From: DATLYB01 sp964502525
GTDB taxonomy: Bacteria > Bacteroidota > Bacteroidia > Chitinophagales > CAIOSU01
Assembly (NCBI GenBank): GCA_964502525.1
Contig: CAZCXH010000119.1
Coordinates: 1 to 15,430 of the forward strand
Direction of reading: 5' to 3'
Length of the DNA stretch: 15,430 nt
Below are positions 7,033 to 13,478 of the stretch, one piece after another. Both the position numbers and the translations under genes were made by a program. The notes under the pieces were generated by a model. That model was not told the origin of the DNA. It did no database searches and saw only the letters and a list, made by a program, of their open reading frames with translations. Every line of letters begins with the position of its first letter. Within the stretch, counting starts at the first letter, position 1.

Positions 7033-7959
7033 TTGAATACGAAACAACATACCCTGCTTATCCGCAATGAAGCGAAACGCCTCGGCTTCAGCTACACAGG
7101 CTTTTCCAAAGCTGAATTTCTGAGCGAACACGCGCACAGGCTTGAAGCCTGGCTTAACCGGGGCATGAACGGTGAGATGAGCTACATGGCAAACCATTTC
7201 GATAAACGGCTCAACCCTGCGCTGCTTGTGCCCGGTGCCAAATCGGTTATCTCGCTGATGTACAACTACTACACCGAGAAAAAACAACTTGATGCTTCAG
7301 CGCCTGAAATTTCAATGTATGCCTTCGGAAAGGATTACCATAAGGTGGTGAAGAAGAAATTGAGGCGCTTTCTGCAGTTCATCCGCGACAACATCGGGGA
7401 TGTGAACGGAAGGGCTTTTGTGGATTCAGCACCTGTCCTCGAAAAAGCATGGGCAGCAAAGAGCGGCATCGGCTGGATGGGGAAGAACACGAATATGATC
7501 CATCCGAAAAGCGGCTCGTATTTTTTTCTAGCGGAACTCATCCTCGACCTCGAACTGGAATATGACGGACCCATCAAAGATTACTGCGGCTCCTGCACCG
7601 CCTGCATTGACGCCTGCCCCACCGATGCTATCGTGAAGCCGTATGTGGTGGATGGCAGCAAGTGCATCTCCTATTTCACCATCGAACTGAAAGATGAAGT
7701 GATTCCCCGCGAGATGAAGGGCAAGTTTGAAAATTGGGCTTTCGGCTGCGACATCTGCCAAGAGGTGTGCCCGTGGAACAGGTTTTCAACAAAGCACCAT
7801 GAACCGGAATTTGAACCATCGGAACAAATGCTGAACATGACAAAGCGCGAGTGGGAGGAAATCACGGAAGAGGTTTTCGAAAATTTGTTTAAGCATTCCC
7901 CTTTAAAGCGGACAAAGTTTAAAGGGATGAAAAGAAACATCCGGTTTCTGGATTCATGA
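7033..7959 (+). CDS. queG: Epoxyqueuosine reductase QueG
   Basis: QueG reduces epoxyqueuosine to queuosine in tRNA, using cobalamin and two [4Fe-4S] clusters. Family motifs are clear: HFDKRLNPALLVPGAKSVI, the catalytic-Asp segment RAFVDSAPVLEKAWA, SGIGWMGKNT, the cluster motif CGSCTACIDACP, then a lone Cys in SKCISYF and GCDICQEVCPWN, giving all eight cluster cysteines. There is no C-terminal HEAT-repeat part as in Bacillus QueG; the short form is usual in Bacteroidota. I chose the TTG at 7033 because the resulting N-terminus (MNTKQHTLLIRNEAKRLGF) fits the family start and AAGGAG lies 13 bp upstream. In-frame ATGs at 6976, 7006 and 7009 would add 8-19 residues with no family resemblance. Function is certain, start is not. 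Confidence 0.93.
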   Translation: MNTKQHTLLIRNEAKRLGFSYTGFSKAEFLSEHAHRLEAWLNRGMNGEMSYMANHFDKRLNPALLVPGAKSVISLMYNYYTEKKQLDASAPEISMYAFGKDYHKVVKKKLRRFLQFIRDNIGDVNGRAFVDSAPVLEKAWAAKSGIGWMGKNTNMIHPKSGSYFFLAELILDLELEYDGPIKDYCGSCTACIDACPTDAIVKPYVVDGSKCISYFTIELKDEVIPREMKGKFENWAFGCDICQEVCPWNRFSTKHHEPEFEPSEQMLNMTKREWEEITEEVFENLFKHSPLKRTKFKGMKRNIRFLDS

Positions 7960-8015
7960 TTAAAGTCATCGGCAGAATATTCTGCATGAATGAAATTTGG
8001 GAGCAAACAATTAAA

Positions 8016-8336
8016 ATGAAAATACTTCAGATCTTCCTTTTATTCTGCGGAATACTGCTTCTCGGAGCTTGCTCTGCGGCTAAAGTGTGCACCCGTTGCG
8101 GGAAAAATTGCGAAACGGCAACGCTTTATTATCTCCCGGAATGCAAGGAAATCAAGGGTTACGTCAATTTCGACCTGTCAAGGCTGCAGCGCGTCTTCCA
8201 GCACGATCTCCCGGAAGCATACCGCAAGGACAGCATCCGTGTTCGTATTAAATACGAAAACGTTGGCGTGGGCATCCTGATGTCTGATTGCATGCAATCG
8301 GAGATCATCAGGATAAAGTGTATTGAGAAAGAATGA
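8016..8336 (+). CDS. Small cysteine-rich lipoprotein, unknown function
   Basis: 106 residues. A lipoprotein signal (MKILQIFLLFCGILLLGAC, lipobox Cys19) is followed by a short mature part opening with a CTRCGKNC cluster (CxxCxxxC), then another Cys in YLPECKE and two near the C-terminus. An in-frame ATG at 7956 overlaps the queG stop (ATGA), but that start would bury the signal peptide 20 residues inside, so 8016 is preferred. The cysteine spacing could bind metal or form disulfides; nothing identifies a function. The 56-bp gap to queG suggests possible co-transcription. A MITE-like element begins at the first base after the stop codon. Confidence 0.7.
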   Translation: MKILQIFLLFCGILLLGACSAAKVCTRCGKNCETATLYYLPECKEIKGYVNFDLSRLQRVFQHDLPEAYRKDSIRVRIKYENVGVGILMSDCMQSEIIRIKCIEKE

Positions 8337-8492
8337 CTCAGAGAGGGGTGCACGACAAATTTCCGCGGAAGTCATTCTGAGTTTATCGAAGGATGGTGCA
8401 GCCAACACCACCCTTCGACTACGCTCAGGGTGACGGCTTGTACTTCTGGCTTCCCGAACGAAGCGAAAATTTGTCGTGCGCCCCTCAGAGAG
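8337..8492. mobile_element. MITE-like element with 20-bp TIRs and 9-bp target duplication
   Basis: A direct repeat CTCAGAGAG lies at 8337-8345 and 8484-8492. Just inside it are terminal inverted repeats GGGTGCACGACAAATTTCCG (8346-8365) and, as reverse complement of 8464-8483, GGGCGCACGACAAATTTTCG, an 18/20 match. The internal element is 138 bp, too short for a transposase, and mostly filled by a long imperfect palindrome (8371-8434). TIRs plus an exact 9-bp duplication are the signature of a non-autonomous element mobilised in trans. The pre-insertion site would read TGA-CTCAGAGAG-AAACC, directly after the lipoprotein stop codon. No parental transposase is in the window. It could also act as a transcription terminator. 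Confidence 0.65.
8371..8434. repeat. Imperfect palindrome of the CTGAG...TCGAAGG type
   Basis: The left arm (8371-8398, GTCATTCTGAG...TCGAAGGATGGTG) and right arm (8406-8434) pair over about 28 bp with a few mismatches, one indel and a 7-base loop (CAGCCAA). Spurious translations of it give SFDKLRMT and TLSVVEG, peptides that I recall as recurrent artefacts of this dispersed palindrome in many bacterial genomes. It is nested inside the MITE-like element. Confidence 0.7.
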
Positions 8493-8602
8493 AAACCATT
8501 GAAATACTCATCAACTTTTCGTATTATTGGATAAAATGACAAGAAGTTAAACATCAAACAAACAGGAGCGCTGATAAAACTTCTACTCTAAACTCTACTG
8601 CC

Positions 8603-11600
8603 ATGAAAACTCCGCTCAAGCTCCTTTGTCTTGTTACCAGTTCTTTACTGCTGACACTTTACTCCCCAGTTAAAGCCCAATGGGTAACTATTCCTGACAG
8701 CAACTTTGTTTTTTGGCTGAACACGCATGGGTTTTCGCAGTGCATGAACGGGAACCGGATGGATACTACGTGCCCGGCTGTGGTGAATGAAGATACCATT
8801 GAGTGCGATGGCGCCTATATTCATGATTTGTCTGGTATAAGATACTTTGATAACCTGAAAAAGCTTTCCTGTCGCTGGAACTATATTGTGGTGTTGGCTC
8901 CTCTGCCGCCTACTCTAAGATATCTGGATTGCTGGTATAATGACAGAGGAATGACCACACTTCCTGCCTTGCCTGCTACTTTGAAATTTCTTGCATGTGC
9001 AGGGAATATAATTACAAGCCTGCCACCCTTACCCGACTCGCTGGAAACGCTTTATTGCTACTCTAACATGCTGGATAGCCTGCCACCTTTGCCGAATTCA
9101 CTGAAGCAGCTTTTGTGCGGCTATAATAACATCAACGGAATACCACCTCTTCCACCATCATTGGAGATACTTGACTGCAAGGACAATAACATTCCTTATT
9201 TACCACCCCTCCCCGCTACGCTAATCCAATTGGTTTGCGATGACAATTTGCTGGATAGTTTACCTGTCTTGCCGAATGTACTTAGAAATCTTAGTTGTGC
9301 TGCCAATAACATCACTGACCTCCCGTTGCTTCCAAACTCGCTAACCGTATTAAACTGCGCAGGGAATCCTTTGGGCAGTTTGCCTTCTCCTTTGCCTCCG
9401 ATTCTTGAAAGTCTTTATTGCGGAAGTAATCAACTGAGCAGTTTGCCACCATTGCCAAATTCTTTAAACAGAATATGGTGTGAATACAACCAGTTACGGA
9501 ATCTGACGCTGCCACCTTTCCTAACGGTTCTCTCGTGCGCATTCAATCCTCTGTATAGCCTACCTGTTCTGCCAGTTAATTTGCGCGAATTAGATTGTTC
9601 TGGCGATTCGCTATCTTCTTTGCCTTCCCTGCCAAGCGGGTTACTGGAGTTGAAGTGCGGCTATAATCAACTTACTTCCCTTCCGACATTGCCATCTGCA
9701 TATATGAAATACCTATATTGCAATAACAACCTACTGACAAGCCTGCCTGAACTGCCAGATTATATTTATGATTTCCGTTGCGATAATAATCTGAACCTTA
9801 CCTGTCTGCCGCAATTAAAAGAAATCAGGTCTATGGATTTCAGGAATACAGCAGTTACCTGTTTGCCGAACTATGGAGATATTCTGATCAGTAAACCAGC
9901 TTTGAGTTCCGTTCCCCTGTGCGGCATTTTCAACAACTATGGCTGTGATGTGTTCTGGAACATCAGCGGTAAAACGTATTTCGACAAGGGCAGCAATTGC
10001 CTGTTTGATTCAACGGATGTGCATCAAAAAAATATGAAGATCCAACTATGGAACAGCGGGGTTTTGCGACAACAGGAGTTTACCGCTGCTGAGGGTTTTT
10101 ATTCCTTTGATGTAACCAGTACTTTCGGAAATTACAATGTCACCGTTGACACCTCAATAATTCCCTTTACGGTAGCCTGCCCCGCAGGCAATTTACATAG
10201 CGATACCATCAGCGTTGCTGATTCCCTGGATTACAGCAAAGATTTCGCTTTGATCTGCAAGCAGGGTTTTGATGTAGGCGGATGGAGCATCTATAACCGT
10301 GTTCTCAGAGTGGGGCATTTTGCTCATATAAACATTACAGCGGGTGACATTGCCAATTATTATGGTGTTCGCTGCGCCTACGGTGTTGGCGGCAGCGTTA
10401 CCGTTACCATCAACGGTCCCGCCACTTACCTTTCTCCCGACAGCGGTGCGCTTTCTCCGAGCAGCGTAAGCGGTAATATTATTTCCTGGAATGTTGCCGA
10501 CTTCGGAGTCGTCAATTTCTTTACCGACTTCAACATTATTGTTCAAACCCATTATAACGCCACGCTTGGTTCGCAGGTTTGTTTTACCGTTTCAGTAACG
10601 CCAACGGCCGGAGATAACAATCTTTCGAATAACAATCTGACGCATTGTTTTACGGTAATTGGTCCGTTCGATCCCAACGACAAGCAGGTTTATCCCTCGG
10701 GAAACATTGACACATTGCTGGAATGGCTCACCTACAGCATCCGCTTCCAAAACACCGGAACAGCCGATGCGCAGCATGTATATATTGATGATACCCTTGA
10801 TGCAAATCTTGATGAGTCAAGCTTCCAACTGCTGGCATACAGCCATGATCCGATTGTTCAAATCAACGGCAATGCTGTACGATTCAACTTCCCCAACATC
10901 AACCTTCCTGACAGCAATGCCAACGAGCCTGCCAGCCACGGCTATGTGCAATACAAAGTGAAAATGAAAGACAATCTCCCCATCGGCACTCATATCAGCA
11001 ATACAGCTTACATCTATTTTGATTTTAATGCACCCATCGTCACGAATACCGTTACCAATACCATCACCGTTGCCCCCGGTCACACCATAGCCGGCTCTGT
11101 ACTTTCCGAAGCAGGCTCACCGGTTGCTGGCGCAACCATCAGCCTGACAGGATCTGATAACGAAACAAAAGTGACTGCCATTGACGGACTATTCAGCTTT
11201 GACGTAACGGAAGCCGGCAGCTATTATATCACTCCGTCAAAAAATAATGACGTCACTGCCGCCAATGGCGTCACAACACGGGATATATTGCTGACGCGAA
11301 GGCATATCCTCGGAATACAGCCGCTCGGCTCCCCTTACAAAATCCTCGCTGCCGATGTGGATGCATCTTCCTCCATCACTACCTCTGACATTGTCCTGTC
11401 GCGCGCGCTCATCCTCGGCATGGAGAGAGCTTATCCCAACGGCAGACTCTGGATATTCGTCAATAGCGATTTCGTGTTTGCAGATTCGCTGGCTCCTTAC
11501 GCTTATGAAAGCTCAAGAAACTATTCGAACATCACTACGAGTTATTCGGGTCAGAATTTCATCGGCATCAAGTTGGGTGACGTGAATAACAGTTGGGATC

Positions 11601-12331
11601 CGGCTACGCCCAAGCAAGGTGCAATAGGCAATGTGCAATTGGCAATGGATACATACACCGCGATGCCGGGAGATGAAATAATAATTCCGATGCAGGTGAA
11701 AGATTTCAAAAAAATCACCGGCTACCAGTTCACGCTGTCATGGGATGCGGAGGTGTTGTCGCTGCTCGAAATAAATAACAAGGCTTTGCATGGACATTAT
11801 GGTGAACAACACAGGAACGATGGCTTGCTCACCACATCATGGAATACAGAAACGACAGAACCTGTGTCGCTCGATGATGAAACAGTGGTGTTTGAATTGA
11901 AATTCAAAGTAATTGGAAATCTCGGCTCGCAATCAGAAATCAGCATCATCTCCTCTCCCACCCTGAGCGAGGCGTACAATGAAAATCTGGAGTTGATGAA
12001 TATTGTGCCGACAAACGGGGTTGTGAAAGTGGACGAAACGGATCACAGATTCCATCCCTCGCAGGGATGGAATCTGTCAGTAGCACCCAACCCCTTCGCC
12101 AACTCCGCCCAAATCATCTTCACCATCCCCGAAGATGCAACAGTAGATATTTCAATCTATGATTTGATGGGAAGACAAGTCAAAAGCATTCAACGTGATT
12201 TCACGGCAGGCGAGTATCATATAGAATGGGCTGTAGATGATACTGGTAATACCCTGGCGGAAGGGTTGTATTATGTAAGATTGATTTCAGGAGATTTTGC
12301 GACAGGAGTCAGGGCGATAGTACTAAAATGA
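8603..12331 (+). CDS. Secreted LRR / dockerin-like / cohesin-like protein with T9SS sorting domain
   Basis: 1242 residues. Signal peptide 1-25. An IPDSNFVFWL start of BspA-like type leads into about 16 leucine-rich repeats (about 90-413) of 20 residues, pattern LxxLxCxxNxLxSLPPLPxS, with Cys opening nearly every repeat. Next come a transthyretin-like or Cna-B-like domain from about 455 (SGKTYFDKGSNC), a beta-sandwich region with FDPNDK at 689-694 that resembles secreted Bacteroidota DUF11/DUF7619 domains, a carboxypeptidase-regulatory-like domain from 827 (HTIAGSVL), a dockerin-like pair (about 881-945; NNDVTAANGVTTRDILL and ADVDASSSITTSDIVLSR), a cohesin-like domain (about 1008-1148; TGYQFTLSWDAEVLSLLEI) and a type A sorting domain (1156-1242; VAPNPF). 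It should pass the outer membrane by T9SS and be attached to the cell surface or released. LRR proteins of this kind bind proteins or surfaces; the ligand is unknown. Confidence 0.88.
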   Translation: MKTPLKLLCLVTSSLLLTLYSPVKAQWVTIPDSNFVFWLNTHGFSQCMNGNRMDTTCPAVVNEDTIECDGAYIHDLSGIRYFDNLKKLSCRWNYIVVLAPLPPTLRYLDCWYNDRGMTTLPALPATLKFLACAGNIITSLPPLPDSLETLYCYSNMLDSLPPLPNSLKQLLCGYNNINGIPPLPPSLEILDCKDNNIPYLPPLPATLIQLVCDDNLLDSLPVLPNVLRNLSCAANNITDLPLLPNSLTVLNCAGNPLGSLPSPLPPILESLYCGSNQLSSLPPLPNSLNRIWCEYNQLRNLTLPPFLTVLSCAFNPLYSLPVLPVNLRELDCSGDSLSSLPSLPSGLLELKCGYNQLTSLPTLPSAYMKYLYCNNNLLTSLPELPDYIYDFRCDNNLNLTCLPQLKEIRSMDFRNTAVTCLPNYGDILISKPALSSVPLCGIFNNYGCDVFWNISGKTYFDKGSNCLFDSTDVHQKNMKIQLWNSGVLRQQEFTAAEGFYSFDVTSTFGNYNVTVDTSIIPFTVACPAGNLHSDTISVADSLDYSKDFALICKQGFDVGGWSIYNRVLRVGHFAHINITAGDIANYYGVRCAYGVGGSVTVTINGPATYLSPDSGALSPSSVSGNIISWNVADFGVVNFFTDFNIIVQTHYNATLGSQVCFTVSVTPTAGDNNLSNNNLTHCFTVIGPFDPNDKQVYPSGNIDTLLEWLTYSIRFQNTGTADAQHVYIDDTLDANLDESSFQLLAYSHDPIVQINGNAVRFNFPNINLPDSNANEPASHGYVQYKVKMKDNLPIGTHISNTAYIYFDFNAPIVTNTVTNTITVAPGHTIAGSVLSEAGSPVAGATISLTGSDNETKVTAIDGLFSFDVTEAGSYYITPSKNNDVTAANGVTTRDILLTRRHILGIQPLGSPYKILAADVDASSSITTSDIVLSRALILGMERAYPNGRLWIFVNSDFVFADSLAPYAYESSRNYSNITTSYSGQNFIGIKLGDVNNSWDPATPKQGAIGNVQLAMDTYTAMPGDEIIIPMQVKDFKKITGYQFTLSWDAEVLSLLEINNKALHGHYGEQHRNDGLLTTSWNTETTEPVSLDDETVVFELKFKVIGNLGSQSEISIISSPTLSEAYNENLELMNIVPTNGVVKVDETDHRFHPSQGWNLSVAPNPFANSAQIIFTIPEDATVDISIYDLMGRQVKSIQRDFTAGEYHIEWAVDDTGNTLAEGLYYVRLISGDFATGVRAIVLK
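12045..12077 (+). repeat. Perfect 14-bp hairpin inside the LRR gene
   Basis: ACAGATTCCATCCC (12045-12058), loop TCGCA, then its exact reverse complement (12064-12077). It encodes residues about 1148-1159, at the boundary between the cohesin-like domain and the T9SS sorting domain. It is far more symmetric than the surrounding coding sequence. Confidence 0.85.
12255..12276 (+). repeat. 22-bp direct repeat, partner at 13285-13306
   Basis: The 22 bases coding for LAEGLYYV in the sorting domain of the LRR protein recur exactly at 13285-13306 in the sorting-domain remnant, 1030 bp apart in the same orientation. The TA pair lies between the two copies. Confidence 0.9.
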
Positions 12332-12355
12332 GAAAACTTTGCTCCGTGCGCCCAC

Positions 12356-12392
12356 CCCTCAAACAATACCCTTCTGTCTCCGCTTTTGAGGG
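12356..12392 (+). terminator. Terminator-like hairpin after the LRR gene
   Basis: CCCTCAAA (12356-12363) pairs perfectly with TTTGAGGG (12385-12392) across a 21-base loop, 25 bp after the LRR gene stop. No T-tract follows, so it is a weak intrinsic terminator at best. Otherwise 12332-12492 holds nothing I recognise. Confidence 0.35.
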
Positions 12393-12492
12393 AGGATCCC
12401 GCAATGCAAGTGTCAGACATCCGGTATAACCTGGTTGCAGCAGGCAAGCGGTTCTGAGTGTGCCGGACACGCCATACCAACCAAAAAATCTC

Positions 12493-12500
12493 TAACTTTG
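12493..12500 (+). promoter_or_regulatory. -7 box TAACTTTG for the TA pair
   Basis: A perfect TAnnTTTG ends only 5 bases before the antitoxin ATG, with no TTG at a suitable -33 distance. Transcription would begin at or next to the start codon, implying a leaderless or nearly leaderless mRNA. Confidence 0.55.
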
Positions 12501-12505
12501 GATTC

Positions 12506-12775
12506 ATGCGTAATCTTCATATTGATTTGGAAATTTCTCCGGATGTGTTGATGGCTCTCAATACATCAAAGGAAGACTTTAAAAAGGAAATCAAACTTTG
12601 GGCGTCTATTGCTCTCTATCAATTCAATAAGCTTTCTCTTGCCAAAGCTGCTTCCCTTGCCGGACTGCACCGTTATGATTTTGAAAAAATTCTTTCCGAC
12701 CGAAAAATATCCATTTCCAACCTTACCGCAGAAGATGCAAAGAAGGAAGTTAACCTTCTTAATTCTCTGAAATGA
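12506..12775 (+). CDS. UPF0175 family antitoxin
   Basis: 89 residues starting MRNLHIDLEISPDVLMAL. The UPF0175 pattern is visible: an N-terminal strand, then a helical part KEDFKKEIKLWASIALYQFNK, then LSLAKAASLAGLHRYDFEKIL, a helix-turn-helix-like segment (residues 43-63). The family usually accompanies a PIN-domain gene of the DUF3368 group and is regarded as the antitoxin. A longer frame back to ATG 12458 would cover the -7 box, so I use 12506. Its stop (12773-12775) is one base before the toxin ATG, the tight arrangement expected of a TA operon. It probably binds the toxin and represses its own promoter; that is inferred from the family. Confidence 0.85.
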   Translation: MRNLHIDLEISPDVLMALNTSKEDFKKEIKLWASIALYQFNKLSLAKAASLAGLHRYDFEKILSDRKISISNLTAEDAKKEVNLLNSLK

Positions 12776-12776
12776 T

Positions 12777-13247
12777 ATGCTGCTGGTTGCAGACGCAAGC
12801 CCGCTGATTTCGCTGTTGGTTATAGACCGGATGGACGTGTTGGTGAAACTTTATCCTGACTTTGTTTTGCCGGAAGCCGTGTGGAATGAACTCCGGGAAC
12901 ACAGGGAATTGAGACAATCGAAGGAGATGGTGATGCTCGGAAAGCACGTAAGAAAAGTTGCATCTCAAATTATTGAAGTGTCGGCCATAGATAAAGGAGA
13001 AAGAGAGGCAATCGCCCTTTACAAAGAGTTGAAAGCCGATCTTCTCCTGATTGACGATAAGAAAGCAAGAGAAGCCGCAGAGTTTTTGGACGTACGCTGC
13101 ATAGGCACTCTGGCATTATTGTATCAGGCCAAACAAAAGGGTTTGATTAAAAAGCTTGCTCCTGTTTTGGATGAATTGATTAAAAAGAACCGATACTATT
13201 CACAGGAATTGATACGGTTTTTTTTAATGCAGGCGGATGAATTGTAA
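12777..13247 (+). CDS. DUF3368 PIN-domain toxin (VapC-like)
   Basis: 156 residues. The PIN-domain acidic residues are present: VADASPLISL (Asp6), VWNELRE (Glu38), DKGEREAIAL (Glu75/Glu77) and LLLIDDKKARE (Asp93/Asp94). The RCIGTLALLYQAKQKGLI segment that follows is typical of DUF3368. PIN toxins are Mg-dependent ribonucleases, VapC relatives often cutting tRNA or rRNA; the target here is unknown. It is translationally coupled to the UPF0175 gene. The frame is intact and all acidic residues are kept, so the protein is probably active. One base after its stop codon the remnant of a T9SS sorting domain begins. Confidence 0.88.
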   Translation: MLLVADASPLISLLVIDRMDVLVKLYPDFVLPEAVWNELREHRELRQSKEMVMLGKHVRKVASQIIEVSAIDKGEREAIALYKELKADLLLIDDKKAREAAEFLDVRCIGTLALLYQAKQKGLIKKLAPVLDELIKKNRYYSQELIRFFLMQADEL

Positions 13248-13248
13248 T

Positions 13249-13361
13249 GCTGGCGCAAATTGCCACTGGCACAGACCTAACTCTTGGCGGAAGGGTTGTA
13301 TTATGTGAGGATGATTGTCGCAGGATACTCGATTGGCGTGAGATCCGTAGTAGCGAAATAG
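13249..13361 (+). pseudogene. Remnant of a T9SS C-terminal sorting domain
   Basis: 13284-13361 translates as LAEGLYYVRMIVAGYSIGVR followed by SVVAK and a stop, a clear match to the end of the LRR protein (LAEGLYYVRLISGDFATGVR, then AIVLK). Upstream, the shifted frame reads ATGTDLT, which fits the preceding CTD strand if one extra T near 13284 is removed. In the direct frame a TAA at 13278 closes it. There is no start or main body. It is therefore the cut-off, frameshifted tail of a T9SS cargo gene left behind the TA pair. Confidence 0.85.
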
Positions 13362-13478
13362 GCTCTCCATACCGGCAGCCGCATTAATATTATAGAATTA
13401 TCTTTTTACTTTGCCTTCACATTTCAGGCTTATTCTCATTTCTTTTGCAAGCAGTAAATCACATTTAAAGCAATTTGG

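Noticed and set aside
6810..7070. 86-codon plus-strand frame overlapping the queG start
   Set aside because: No family resemblance, and it overlaps the preceding frame and queG.
7956..8015. Upstream ATG for the small lipoprotein, overlapping the queG stop
   Set aside because: It would place 20 residues ahead of a clean lipoprotein signal peptide; ATG 8016 fits better.
8159..8557. Three minus-strand frames reading SFDKLRMT and TLSVVEG
   Set aside because: These peptides are translations of the palindromic repeat and the MITE-like element, not genes.
12458..12505. Longer N-terminus for the UPF0175 antitoxin
   Set aside because: It would cover the -7 box, and the family start fits ATG 12506.
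13406..13413. TTACTTTG as a promoter for the GT-C/TPR gene
   Set aside because: Position 2 of the TAnnTTTG box is not A and no -33 TTG lies at a suitable distance.
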